Of a stretch of 64,000 nt of DNA, positions 50,911 through 61,757 are shown one piece after another (the first letter of the stretch is position 1; each line of letters begins with the position of its first letter). A model generated the notes under the pieces. It made no database searches, was not told the origin of the DNA, and saw only the letters and a program-made list of their open reading frames with translations. The position numbers and the translations under genes are program-made. This stretch comes from Prostheceraeus crozeri (Eukaryota; Platyhelminthes; Polycladida; Euryleptidae), in NCBI GenBank assembly GCA_907163375.1, contig CAJQUW010007240.1, positions 558,001 to 622,000 on the forward strand, given 5' to 3'.

Positions 50911-52468
50911 TGCAAAAGTATGCTAATATATTTTCCAATGTTAATAATATGGAAACTGAAAATAATGACTCGTTTCTAATCTACTTGCCCAGTAATGCTT
51001 CTATGAATAAATTTCCCAAAAATAAACCATCAGACTATCGAGTAGAATTAAATCGTCCACTACATTTAGAAGGTGAATGGGAGGTTGGCGTTTCTAGTAT
51101 TTGCTATGATAGCAATATTCAGAATGCGAATGATTTGGAAGAAATGATATTGACTCCTCGCACCCATGATGGAATAATGATGAATAATGCATTCCAGTTC
51201 CCATACAATTTAACATCAGATGGAAAGCGGAACTATGAATGGATTCAGATAAATCAGATTCTTATGAACCATTTGGGAATGAGAAAATTATTAAGGCATT
51301 CAATAGTGGTAATACTTCCATCTTGAAGAATAAAAATCAGAGAGCTTATGAGTTTACTATCTATCATTGGAGTGGGAGACAGTTCCTTCGCTTTCATTCT
51401 TTTACTAAAGGTCTTACACTGAGGTTGGATAATGAATTCTATCCACATCTTGGTTTTGGTCATGGACTACATCTAACGTCAATTGCTACTGCAAATGTTA
51501 AAAAAGTTTATTCAAATCGAATCAACAAATTTCATTATAGATTTAAAATATTTGATGAAGATGTTGTAGAATGCGAAGAACGCATCATTTTGAAAAAGCG
51601 TGGTGTTCAACCTTTATCACTTATTGAGTTAGTAAAACGATGGGATGAGACTGTGGGTAAGAAGTATGGAGAGAAAATTATGGCGGACAAAAATAAGTTG
51701 GTTATTCAGAAATATAATGACAAACTTACAGTTTATTTCTCTCCAACCTTGCGCCATTTTGTAAGACATTATACACCTATTATTGGAAGCGGTCTGGTGT
51801 ATGCTTCTGATGAATATCACACTAAAGCTGATTCAGTTAATGATGAATGGTGGGTGGACATCTATGGTGATCGCATCAAGAAAATTTACCAGTCTTATGA
51901 AGAATCTAAAGTTGCTATCAATATAATGCCGCGTCTATATCATACAGTTGAAAGCTTTATTCATGTAGTAAATCCTTATATACAACAGAAGTTGAAGCAT
52001 GTGATGAAAAGTAAATATGATGTAAAGACACACCACATTTCGTTTTCAATTGAAAATCAACGCGTTGTTCTGAAACTGGGCGATGACATTCAATGTCAAT
52101 TGAGTAAAAATTTGAAAAAACTCTTTGGTTTTTCAATGCTACAAACTGTGTTTACTGCTGCGCATACGATTGGTATAGAAACACCAATGACACTTGATAA
52201 ACATGAACAGCACCTTTACATTCAAAGTGATTTGATTCTACCTATTTCTGTTGGTGAGAAAAAAGAATACATTTTACGCGATTTCATTCATGATAAAGAC
52301 GCTTCATATGGAATAGTCGAGAAGATGTTTGAATCTATTTTCTATCATCCCGTCATCAAACAAACTATACCCTCTATTGCTATCAAAATTAATAATGGTT
52401 TACAAGAGTGCATCCATGTGAAAGATACTAAATCCCTCGTAACTTTAGTGTTTCGGAAAACAAAGTGA
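50910..52468 (+). pseudogene. Penton-like minor capsid protein 2, frameshifted
   Basis: The first part (SFLIYLPSNASMNKFPKN; LEGEWEVGVSSI) repeats the penton signature, showing a tandem duplication. The frame changes between about 51239 and 51326, and the larger part (YEFTIYHWSGRQFLRFHSF ... VTLVFRKTK) is in the -1 frame to TGA at 52468. Start is ATG 50910 or 50949. AATAAA at about 52491. Two diverged pentons in one element are unusual. Confidence 0.75.
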
Positions 52469-52647
52469 AGTCATTGTGATATGTTTATTGAAATAAAAAT
52501 ATGTATATGAAAAAGTCTTTTCACAGATATAGGGGGAATGAGCTGACTGTAGGCATATATTCACAAGGAAGAAACGATCTCATGCGATACATAAAACAGC
52601 AGTGTTTATCTACAAAAAGCAACATCAAAATACTGAGTTAAAGTTGA

Positions 52648-55600
52648 TTATGTCAATACATCTCCTGAATGTGGTAGCGTGAGTTTTATTCTTTTGGGTG
52701 GAGGTATGTTTGTGTCAGGATGTCCATGTGGAAGAGATGTGTTATGTCCTATCCAACACCTCTTATCCTCCCATGCTGAAAGTGCTCGTTTCTTGAACGT
52801 GTACGTTTTCACAGTATGAACTTGAGATTTTAAGATTGTCATATTGACAAACGTTATAGTTTTATTTTTATAGGCCTTCTTATAGGACCGATGTTTCATT
52901 TTATGAACAATGGATTTTGATATACCTTTAGCACGCTTAATACTATCTGCACATTCTTTTAATTTCATGGAATACATTTTAGGACGGAGGAGAATCATTT
53001 CATCTATTTCCTTTCCTGCTGTTTCATCCTTAAAACAACCAAGTTTGGCTTTATTCTGTATGGAATAGAGTGGATGAGTGGGATTGTAGTTAGATGTGTC
53101 GAAATATTTTTCTAATGACTTGCCTACTTCATTAAAATTTAAATTTTTTTGAGTGGTAATTCCTAAAAAGAAACTATCTGTATCACCACCCAGCAAGTCA
53201 ACCTCTTTTACGAGAGGGCATGGTTTTAATATTTTGTAGAAGAGTTGATACATTTCAAGCTTGGAATAATCTAAAACGGCTTGCCCAATATAGATGGGTT
53301 TGCACAACTCAACTTCTGATTTAATCATTTTAACACCTACAAGATCCTCATCGATGATGTCTCTATCAATGAAAAGAGGTGATGAGGTCAATTTGTGATA
53401 TTTTTGTTCATCAACGACTAGTTTGTAATTCATACGTTTTCTAACATCCTCCATGGTCTTTCCGAATAGACTATTATTCTTATATTTATAAAAATCCTTT
53501 TCAAAATTATTTTGGGCGAGTGCACGTTTTTGACTGTTACTATCTATGTAGGGTTTGAGGAAGGCTTTCTGTCTAAATTTGATAATGCGGTGAACTGACT
53601 TTAGAAGCATGCCCATTTCTAAGTAAAATTTTAGTATGCAGAAGTGCACGAGATAATTTTTCTTATCATATTGGGTGAGTAAAAGTTTGCGACATGGTTT
53701 GTACCTTGGCTGTCCACACTCTGTTAAGTTATTATGAAATTGTGACATGAATGGTGAAAACATATCTTCAGTCGCTTCACCAGACTCAGGTGCGAGTGGG
53801 AAATCAGCAGTTTTATTTTTAATGCTATTTGGGTAAATCAAATCCACTTCAAAATAATATCCCCAATCACCTTCATCTGGAATCTTCAGTATGTTTGAAG
53901 GGTTGGAGTAATACTCAAGCTCATCTTGATTTAACCAACTAAACTCGGAATGAGGTAGTGGTTTAGACAGTGAACTACCATATAAATTATTTTGGTCATA
54001 GTACTTTAGGTGGATATGATCATCACCTACTGTTTCAGATTTTATATGATGTTTATTTACAAATGTGAGACCACCGCGTATTCCGCGCTCAAATATATTA
54101 TACATCTCCGGGTCTTGTAAGAGATGAATGGTCTCACCAGTCATTTTAAAGGCTGATTTAAAGGACATGGCTGGTAGACTGACAAAGTGGATAGGATCTA
54201 ATTTGTCTTCTTCTAATGCCACTCGTCGAAATTCCTGAAAGACATCAGCCAGCAAAATGACATCTAATTCTAAGTAAGCGATCATATAATCGCCAAACGT
54301 TTTACAATTAAATTTTAACCATGCCTCTTGAGCATGTTCATAGTCCTCTACTGGACAATCTTCACCCGTCAAATCGTTTTTGAATTTGTCAATGGAAGGA
54401 AGGGTTATTTCATTTAGTTTAGATATTGAGCTAAAATACGCATAGGGAAAGACTCCTTTGCGAGTGATCATGTCATCCGTTAAGTTTGGATAGTGTTTCT
54501 TCAAAGTTTGACTATGGGGAAGAAACTTGAGATTTCGAACGAGAGAAGCTAGTGACGCTGACATGAATTGAAATGAATCTAAAAATTTTATTTCAAAGAA
54601 GACTGTCTTATTTTCTTTAGTTTTATCAACTGGTACTTTTGCTGTCATTGCCATGAATTTTTCTCTCGTTTGTGCTATAACATTGAACTGCCACGATTTC
54701 ATCTGGCTCAACCCTCCTTTTATGAGCATATGACTGTCATAGCCCTTAAAGTTATGAAAAATGACGGGTAGTACACGACGTCTCAACCTAAGTGAAAAGT
54801 TACATTTGGAGCAGAGTGCGTTTCTAAATTTACCAGTGATGTGATCATGATCACGCACTTTCTTAATTTTATCGTCATCAAACGTTTTATGACATTTAGG
54901 GCACGATGTGCAACTTTCAAATTTCTGTTTGTCTTCATCTGACATATGTAGTGACTTACGCTGCAATTGTGAATCATATGATTGTTGAAATTTAGCAGCT
55001 TTATCGAGAAATTCTAGAAATTTTGAAATACAATCTTCACCTTGCCAAGTATGCATTTTGTTTTGTCTATTCCTAAAGTGGTCATGCCATACTTCATAGC
55101 AGGATATGGCTGCTGGCTTGTGGATGATATCATCAATGTAGCATTCTATGTCTGCGTAAATGATACGCAGGGGACTTAATTCGTCACCATTATCCCTATG
55201 TGAAAATATTTTATCTTTGGGCATGCGTTCCATTTGTAATTTACCTCGCTTGCACGATTCATAGTGAGTTTCAAATTTATCTTTACTCCAAAAGGAGCGG
55301 ATGCAGCGGTCGCATACAAAATGTCCACCTCTTTTAGAGTGCCCCAAGTGAGTGTACAAGCGAGAGATTTTGGGAATACCACAGTAGTGCCATTCCTCGC
55401 TATCATCTTGTTTTACTAATAAGAGGTTGACTAGACGTTCATAACAAGTTGAACGTGAATTATAGCGGGCACCCTTCAACCCCTTCTCCCACACGTGAAC
55501 GACAATTTTAATCTTATTATGTTTTTCGAACGTTTCTACATCTTTGATTTTCATGTTGTCACTATCACAACCTTCAAAGTCTAGTTCATCCTCCCACTGT

Positions 55601-56622
55601 CTATAGCTATAGGTATGATTTCGATTCGCGTTGATATCATTATAGTGAAGGATGGATAGGACTGCATATTTGAAACACTGTGATTTACAATCGACATTGA
55701 TGACAGCTTTCTTATTATACAACGTTTTTGGTAGTTTAAATGTGCCTCGAGCTGCATGACTTTCTAATAGGGAAATTTTGAATATGGCTGAGTCCACACC
55801 ATCAAAAATGAGAGCGCTGTCGCGTTGATTGAATTTATCTACATTTGATTTTAAACATTGAATGTGAAAATTTAACCAAGACTCGCAGTCTACAACTTCG
55901 GTTGAGGAAGAGGAAGGAACACGAAACTGTATTCTCTCCGTCACTTGACCCGTTTGAAAATCTATCTTAATATATTTTAGTTTAAGGTAGATGAGCGCCT
56001 TCATTCTAAAATTGTCTAAATTGTTGAAGAGCGCTTCGATAATGTTAGAATTTTGAAGGAGCCACTCAGGAAAATCTACTATTTGAGTATTGGACTCCAT
56101 GCAGTAGTCGCGTACTAAATTATTATGTGAAACATTAATGAGGGAGATGGTAGAGGTACCGTTGGTGTAGTGATCATTTGCATGCGTGTGTTGAAGTCTG
56201 TGCGAAGATCGCTGAAAGTGACTATCAAAAGAAAGAGGGCACAAATCGCAAGGAAAGGAGATGTCATCGTCAGAATCAACTTCACCTCCGGAGATTGATG
56301 CCGCTTTGCGTTGACACACACGTTGTTTGATGTGTCGAAGGAGACTGTGCTTCCTTGTAAACATATGTCCGCAGTCGACACATTCCCACTCGCTGCCTTG
56401 TCGCGAGAGTCCTGAGCTGGAACTCACATCACCTGAAAGAGAAATCATTCTATCATCTCTGTTCAAGTCTCAGTGTATTGTTACAACCTACCTTGACTCA
56501 ACAACTCTAAACTTTCCTCGAGAAAGGAGGGCGTTGGTGATGAAGTTGATGCCTGAAATTGAGGAAGATGCTATTAGCCACACGTTTGAGGGAGATGAGT
56601 GAAGAAATTTTCAACTTACCAT
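52648..56622 (-). CDS. polB: Protein-primed family B DNA polymerase (C), intact
   Basis: Exons: 56622-56620 (ATG alone before GTAAGT), 56552-56492, 56432-52648; phases agree and the long exon has no stop for over 1250 codons. Domains in order: two C2H2-like fingers (CVDCGHMF..H, CDLCPLSF..H..H); N-domain (about 80-210 of the long ORF); QCFKYAVLSILHY domain; a further CxxC..H..C finger; exonuclease motifs YADIECYID, HNFKGYDSH, YLELDVILLAD; polymerase motif A YDQNNLYG, motif B NSLFGKTMED, motif C GGDTDSFF. All catalytic acids are present. It replicates the linear element from terminal-protein-bound ends. Confidence 0.92.
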
Positions 56623-56861
56623 TTCAACGAAATCAAGTTTAAGGTTGATACTTCAACAAGATAGAGACTTCACGAGAGAGCAGTTCACTTATACGCCAGA
56701 GAACACTTCACTTATATATCACAAAGACAGAGTGAAATGACACGAATATCACTTTACATATATACTTTCTTATTCATCATTCATTGGCTGTTCATTCTGA
56801 TTGGTTGCTTGTTGATACTTAAGAATTAGAAAACATTTCAAAGTTATTATTCACAGTCAAC
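56623..56861. promoter_or_regulatory. Divergent promoter between polB (-) and the 149-aa gene (+), element C
   Basis: Two ATTGG boxes in TTCATTGGCTGTTC and TGATTGGTTG (about 56783-56804) and TATATA near 56758, matching 962-1232 in element A almost base for base. Confidence 0.55.
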
Positions 56862-57311
56862 ATGACAAGCCTTCCGACAACACCAAACACAAAATTCTCT
56901 TCTCCATCCTCAACACCAAAGGCGCTCGTTGCACCAAACGCACCAATGAAGGGGAAGGTAGAGAAGGTGTACCGACTGGACAATATCAGAAAGTTGTCAT
57001 TACCAGCGGACGACGAAGAGGAGAGTGTATGTGAGAAGGAGTGTCCCGACTTAACAGGCGTGAGGTGGAAGTATCTGCAGTACGATACTGATGATGTGAT
57101 GGAGATCACCAGCACCAAATTCCTCCACCAATTATGGGAGTGGTACACCCCTAACTCCCAGCCACGAACTATGGCGGAGTGGGAGTATATTGACAAAGTG
57201 AGGCTCGCAGTGAAAGAACGATTAAAGCAAGTGAACTGTTTTTGTTATCTATGTGAAGCCAGACTCTGGGACGATATTGACGATGAAGACCTTTTGAAAT
57301 ACATGCCATAA
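56862..57311 (+). CDS. Polinton hypothetical protein, 149 aa (copy in element C)
   Basis: About 95% identical to 1233-1682. The differences are mostly conservative substitutions, and the frame is intact, so the protein is under constraint or the copies are recent. Pro/Thr-rich start, acidic centre, Trp/Tyr-rich second half with CFCYLC. Stop and AATAAA overlap (CATAATAAAT). Confidence 0.7.
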   Translation: MTSLPTTPNTKFSSPSSTPKALVAPNAPMKGKVEKVYRLDNIRKLSLPADDEEESVCEKECPDLTGVRWKYLQYDTDDVMEITSTKFLHQLWEWYTPNSQPRTMAEWEYIDKVRLAVKERLKQVNCFCYLCEARLWDDIDDEDLLKYMP

Positions 57312-57362
57312 TAAATTTTTATTTCGTATTTTCTTTGATTCCTACTGACTTACTTGAATGGG

Positions 57363-57765
57363 GCTTCAGTGGATGATTTAACCATGTATACATTTTCATT
57401 TGGAAATAGTAGCACGCTTAGTCTAACTTGTAAATCTTAAAACATTTCATATGGACGATGATGGCAGATGAAATAGTGTCAAATAAATTAAGATAGCTTA
57501 CACTTCTGATACAGGGATAGCAATCGACTGCGATCCATGTGTAAAGAGCTTGTTAGACTACGGATGGGCTTAAGTGGATGATTTAACCATGTATACTTTT
57601 TCATTTGGAAATAGTAGCACGCTTAGTCTAACTTGTAAATCTTAAAACATTTCATACGGACGATGATGGTAGATGAAATAGTGTCAAATAAAATTAAGAT
57701 AGCTTACATGATTCTGGGATAGCAATTGACTGCGATCCATGTGTAAAGAGCTTGTTAGACTACGG
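57363..57765. repeat. 205/206-bp tandem repeat, two copies
   Basis: Same unit as 1735-2764 but two copies rather than five. Similarity with element A continues to about 57828 and then stops abruptly, marking a recombination boundary. Confidence 0.9.
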
Positions 57766-58106
57766 AAGAGAGAAGTGTGTTATGTTGCGTGTGGCGCGTG
57801 AGTGTCCTCCCATTTCATTCCATTCATCAATTCGTCTCATTGATAGAGACAGGTAGAACTCATGGTTCTCATAACGTATGCAATGGAAAGTTTTAGGCAA
57901 CCTTGGACAGTTGGCTAAATGTCGCCCTGGCGCGAATGCATACTACGTTGAGACAGAGGCAATCACTTGCAAACATGACGCAGAGAGGTTAAACAAGATT
58001 GACCATTGCCGAATATCCCTTGCGGTATACATAGCTACGGGTTTCACCGCCGCCCTTTACAGGAACGCCCGTCGAAAGGAAGTATTACACCGAACTTCAT
58101 TTGCAA

Positions 58107-58247
58107 CGTTCAAGTTGACTGATAGCAGATTCAACTTAATGATAGTATTCGCCAATCCGAAGACTGCCCAGGGCAAACCGCGTGGAGGTTCTATCATGTC
58201 TTGCCCCATGGTGGCCCTTAAGAGAGCCGATGGTTCGTTCTCGGGGT
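58107..58247. repeat. 140-bp 3' module, copy 1
   Basis: Direct repeat shared with 58628-58771 and 59102-59247, beginning AACGTTCAAGTTGACTGATAG and ending with the histone-type stem-loop and CGTTCTCGGG. Each copy forms the 3' flank of one minus-strand gene. Confidence 0.85.
58213..58228 (-). terminator. Histone-type stem-loop, module 1
   Basis: Minus strand GGCTCTCTTAAGGGCC, 6-bp stem with one U-G pair, loop CUUA, followed by ACCATGGGGCAAGACATGA. The ACC flank fits histone mRNAs and GGCAAGACAUGA recalls the purine-rich histone downstream element. Starts 34 nt after the stop of the 83-aa gene. Confidence 0.7.
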
Positions 58248-58262
58248 GCGAATTTAAGTTGA

Positions 58263-58514
58263 CTATTGGCCGGAATAGTCAATGGGTATGACGGTTAGGT
58301 TGTCATAGACCCTATACCGCCGAGGTCGTGCTGGTGCATCTGGCACCTTTCGGATGCGAGTGGTATTCGGAGTCCACACCTCATCCGTCCAAACGATCCT
58401 CTTGATCTTCCCCTTATCATCCTCTTCATCCCACTCGTCGAGGATGACGAACTCGGGAATGGCGTTGTCTTCATCGATGAAGACGGGAATGCTGTTGGCA
58501 GATGTCGCTTCCAT
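58263..58514 (-). CDS. Acidic 83-aa protein in a histone-gene-like unit
   Basis: Intronless, from MEATSANSIPV. The first half is strongly acidic (FIDEDN, DEWDEEDDKGK), the second basic/Pro-rich (DAPARPRRYRVY). No known family. TATATAA lies 42 nt upstream with a TCATTCA start-like motif between, and a histone-type stem-loop follows 34 nt after the stop. The unit is tandem with the 88-aa gene unit. Confidence 0.6.
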   Translation of the reverse strand: MEATSANSIPVFIDEDNAIPEFVILDEWDEEDDKGKIKRIVWTDEVWTPNTTRIRKVPDAPARPRRYRVYDNLTVIPIDYSGQ

Positions 58515-58529
58515 CGTGACTTGAAATTG

Positions 58530-58562
58530 AATGAGAAGCGCTACAATCTTCTGGCTTATATA
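58530..58562 (-). promoter_or_regulatory. TATA/Inr promoter of the 83-aa gene
   Basis: TATATAA (58562-58556, minus) and TCATTCA about 26 nt downstream. Confidence 0.55.
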
Positions 58563-58627
58563 GGGTTTTCAACAATGAATTGCTCAACAGCGAATCAGAA
58601 TGCTTCAGGGATAGCAATCGACTGCAT

Positions 58628-58771
58628 AACGTTCAAGTTGACTGATAGCAGATTCAACTTAATGATAGTATTCGCCAGTCCGAAGACTGCCCAGGGCAAA
58701 CCGCGAGGAGGTTCTATCAAATCTTGCCCCATGGTGGCCCTTAAGAGAGCCGATGGTTCGTTCTCGGGAGT
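58628..58771. repeat. 140-bp 3' module, copy 2
   Basis: Second copy of the direct repeat, nearly identical to copies 1 and 3; it forms the 3' flank of the 88-aa gene. Confidence 0.85.
58736..58751 (-). terminator. Histone-type stem-loop, module 2
   Basis: Minus strand GGCTCTCTTAAGGGCC with ACCATGGGGCAAGA flank, starting 30 nt after the TAA of the 88-aa gene. Confidence 0.7.
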
Positions 58772-58780
58772 AACGTCATC

Positions 58781-59047
58781 TTACACCCTACCAATTCTGC
58801 TGAGAGAGTCTTTGACTCTCTCTTTGGTAGCACTGTCGACTTCCACACTAACTGGTACATTGCTAAAAAGTGGAATGTAGCGCCATTCCGTTGGATTGAC
58901 AGCAGTTGCTGTCATCGGATTGCCAATCCGAGCAAGATTATTGTGGATTCTGTCTTGCTCCTCTAGCCTGACAAACTCCTCAAATAAATTTCGCGGCCTT
59001 AACTGCGGTCCGCGAGGAGAGCTGACTTGACTGTTCGGCGTCTGCAT
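58781..59047 (-). CDS. 88-aa protein in a histone-gene-like unit
   Basis: Intronless, from MQTPNSQVSS. Ser/Pro/Arg-rich start, then a helical RNLFEEFVRLEEQDRIHNNL segment and a C-terminal helix (ATKERVKDSLSRIG). No family recognised. Upstream on the minus strand is GGGTATATAAACC and repeated TCATTTCA; downstream a histone-type stem-loop 30 nt after the stop. Confidence 0.6.
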   Translation of the reverse strand: MQTPNSQVSSPRGPQLRPRNLFEEFVRLEEQDRIHNNLARIGNPMTATAVNPTEWRYIPLFSNVPVSVEVDSATKERVKDSLSRIGRV

Positions 59048-59055
59048 GATTGAAA

Positions 59056-59086
59056 TGAAATGAAATGAGAGGCAGTGGTTTATATA
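59056..59086 (-). promoter_or_regulatory. TATA/Inr promoter of the 88-aa gene
   Basis: TATATAAA at 59086-59079 (minus) and three TCATTTCA-like repeats 20-30 nt downstream, just before the ATG at 59047. Confidence 0.6.
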
Positions 59087-59101
59087 CCCCTCTAACGCGA
59101 C

Positions 59102-59247
59102 GCAACGTTCAAGTTGACTGATAGCAGATTCAACTTAATGATAGTATTCGCCAGTCCGAAGACTGCCCAGGGCAAACCGCGTGGAGGTTCTATCATGTCT
59201 TGCCCCTAGGTGGCCCTTAAGAGAGCCGATGGTTCGTTCTCGGGAGT
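59102..59247. repeat. 140-bp 3' module, copy 3
   Basis: Third copy of the direct repeat; it is the 3' flank of the coiled-coil gene. Confidence 0.85.
59212..59227 (-). terminator. Histone-type stem-loop, module 3
   Basis: Minus strand GGCTCTCTTAAGGGCC followed by ACCTAGGGGCAAGACATGA. It lies 117 nt after the genomic stop of the coiled-coil gene, but only about 57 nt if the GTAAGT...TTGCAG intron right after the stop (about 59338-59282) is removed. Confidence 0.7.
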
Positions 59248-59343
59248 GTCGTGATGGGATGGTGAAGGCGGGCAAAGATCTGCAATGAAAATGATATGTA
59301 TTAGAATAGGATATACTATCTTATTTACTTTTCACTTACCAAG

Positions 59344-60522
59344 TTAGCCATCCTTTGGCAGTCTCGCGCGCTTCCGAATAGAGAATTTGTACAGATGGCC
59401 GCGCATTCTCAGGCTGGCATGGAGGCATTTTTTCGTCGGATGGCCGTTATAACAAATGATGGACTCGTCTAAATTTTGATTCACGAGTACTTCGCCGTCC
59501 AAATGATTATCCCGAATAGGGATGTGAAATTCAAACAAACGATCCTCATTCACACGATTCCACTCATCCCTCATGCGCTCCAACTTCTCATACGCATGCC
59601 TCTCATCACCCCGCCGAGCCACAGTCCTCTCCAACTCAACATTCCTCGCTCTCAACACACTCATCTCCTTCATCATCTCCTCAAACTTCGCTTCTGCATC
59701 TCTCATTCTTCTCTCTGCAGCACTCGCCCTCTTCTCACACTCATCATTCTTCTCTTCCAACTCTCGCGTCTTACTCTTCAAATCAGTCACACTACGCCTC
59801 ATTCTAATATTCTCATCCGCTACCTCCTTCGACTTCAGTTCCTTCTTTTTCAACTCATCCAACTCCTTCACAACTTCATCCTTCACCTTCTTCAAACTCT
59901 CATACTTATTTATCAAAAAATCATGCGGCATCACCTGCGACACATGCCTCTTCTCTTCATCCTTCAACCACCTCGCCGACTGCTTACGTATCCCACCACT
60001 CTTCACTTTTGGGGAAGATGAGCTCTTCGGGGGGTCGGTGATGACAATGTTTGACACCTCCGACGACGAAGAGCTCAACTTCCTCACACGCTTCCTCACA
60101 CGCTCCCTATCTAAATCCACATCATCCTCATCATCACTCTCAAGCACTCTCTTTCGCCCAATCTCAGCCTCCAACGACGCAACCGCTCTCGCCAACTCAT
60201 CATTCTCAACAACATTCTCAACAACGTTCTCAACCTTACCCTCTCGCTCGATCGCCAACATTCGCTCCCTCTCTTCCACAATCAACTGCGTGAATCTCAA
60301 GTCACTCACCAAACCTCCACTACAGTCAGCATGCACTCTGTAGAAACGCGCCTCATCCTCATCACCCTTCAGCACTCTACACTTCACACACGCAACCCTA
60401 TTCAGGATAATCATGTGGTCGGTGCCCGCCTTCTTGACATGAGCCTTGGCGTCCGCACTGCGATTAATTCGCCCACATGTGCACATCTTGATATGATATT
60501 TTCTATTCTTGTCATTTGCCAT
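59344..60522 (-). CDS. Zn-finger/coiled-coil protein (C)
   Basis: 392 aa from MANDKNRKYH, 8-10 nt-scale distance after a CTTACAG acceptor. N-terminal zinc module: CTCGRINRS, H..., CVKCRV, C-G. The centre (about 190-340) is a long charged coiled coil (many E/K/R heptads). The C-terminal domain LFEFHIPIRDNH and CYNGHPTKKCLHASLRMRG corresponds to the conserved C-terminal domain in A and B. Frame intact; a 3'-UTR intron and histone-type stem-loop follow. Function unknown. Confidence 0.7.
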   Translation of the reverse strand: MANDKNRKYHIKMCTCGRINRSADAKAHVKKAGTDHMIILNRVACVKCRVLKGDEDEARFYRVHADCSGGLVSDLRFTQLIVEERERMLAIEREGKVENVVENVVENDELARAVASLEAEIGRKRVLESDDEDDVDLDRERVRKRVRKLSSSSSEVSNIVITDPPKSSSSPKVKSGGIRKQSARWLKDEEKRHVSQVMPHDFLINKYESLKKVKDEVVKELDELKKKELKSKEVADENIRMRRSVTDLKSKTRELEEKNDECEKRASAAERRMRDAEAKFEEMMKEMSVLRARNVELERTVARRGDERHAYEKLERMRDEWNRVNEDRLFEFHIPIRDNHLDGEVLVNQNLDESIICYNGHPTKKCLHASLRMRGHLYKFSIRKRARLPKDG

Positions 60523-60544
60523 GCCTGATTTTATCGTTAACTGT

Positions 60545-61100
60545 AAGATAATGAAATTTTTATAAGTTTGGAATCATGTAGTACAGTCATATTCCTAAAG
60601 TATTACACTTAGTCAGGAATGATAGATTTGAGTGTAGTGAGTGGCACTGGATCCCGTCGACAGCCCGAAGGCCTTGTACTGATCACTAGGGAAGTGAGAG
60701 ATCTTCCCCGATACCCGCTCTTTACAGCTAAAGACATCATTGTCACTGCCCCGAAGTGGTAACAGGAACGCCGAGTCAAAGGTAGTGATCAGTAGCTGGG
60801 ATCTAACCCCTCAAAGCTGCCTTAGACTTAGTTAAATTTCAAATCTAATAGCAGATTTGAACTCAGCATACTTGAAAACCTTAGTCTACATGTTAAAACT
60901 TTGAAAAAACTGAAAATTAAGAATTTTTAAAAAAATCCGCATTTTACTACTCATACTACTTTTAAAAAATTTTATCAGTAGTAAAGACACTATCAAACTC
61001 TATCATACAAACTTTGAAGTAAGAAGATAGCTTGCCTACTTCAAAAGATAGAGTCCTTTGAAACACCCGATATCGGGAGCTCAGAGCGACGACCGTCGCT
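60545..61100. ncRNA. 5'-UTR intron of the coiled-coil gene (C) with large inverted repeat
   Basis: No gene. TACTGATCACTA (60677-60688) pairs with TAGTGATCAGTA (60783-60794), and flanking GATCCC/GGGATC extends the potential stem, giving a hairpin-like structure of about 150 nt. It occupies the same intronic place as the conserved blocks in A and B but differs in sequence. Confidence 0.4.
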
Positions 61101-61152
61101 TACCTCGTCTTTCGATGAAGTGATCAGACTTACGTTGTCGGGGGTTTATATA
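61093..61152 (-). promoter_or_regulatory. TATA promoter and 5'-UTR donor of the coiled-coil gene (C)
   Basis: TATATAAA at 61152-61145 (minus) and a GAG|GTAAGC donor about 55 nt downstream, equivalent to 4712-4775 in A. Confidence 0.5.
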
Positions 61153-61309
61153 TGCTCGGAAGAAAACTTAAAATGGCTCTATCTCCGAAAGTATTCATCG
61201 TAGCGACATGCGGTTTGTTGCAAACGATTTGTCTCATCATTCTCTATCATATGACACCTGAACCATTCTCATGTGACCACGGGAAGTTGGTGGGTCAGCA
61301 CATGTCCAT

Positions 61310-61757
61310 GTAACATGCCACAAGTGAAAAAATTCCTAAGTGTGAGAGCTGCAGTGTGGTGAAAATTTTGAAAAATTTAAAACTTCCGAATTTCGACCTG
61401 GGACCTTTACCAAAACATTTTTCATCAAATTTCACTGACCCCCCCTCCCCCCCTCGTTCAGAGAAATTTGATGAAAAATGTTTTGGTGAAGGTCCCAGGT
61501 CGAAATTCCACACTTTGGAAAATTTTCAAAATTTTACCCATACAAAGCCACTCTGACACTTAGGATTTTTACAGGTGAGCTCCGACCTAAAATCTTAAAT
61601 GGCGTCTCACACCTAAACGAAGACAGATATGAACAAGCCGTTTCTTTCACTGAATTTGTCTCACTCTTAGCTTTCAAACGAGCTATTGCACGACAAAATC
61701 CGTCCACTAGAAGCCAAGATCGAAGCTAGCTGTCCAGAGGGGGGGAGGTCTTTTCAG
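61310..61757. repeat. Right subterminal repeat units of C
   Basis: Units with ACCTGGGACCxTxACCAAAACA in both orientations around a C/G-run pair at 61441-61459. Related to units at 4799-6540 and 36882-37200. Confidence 0.85.
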
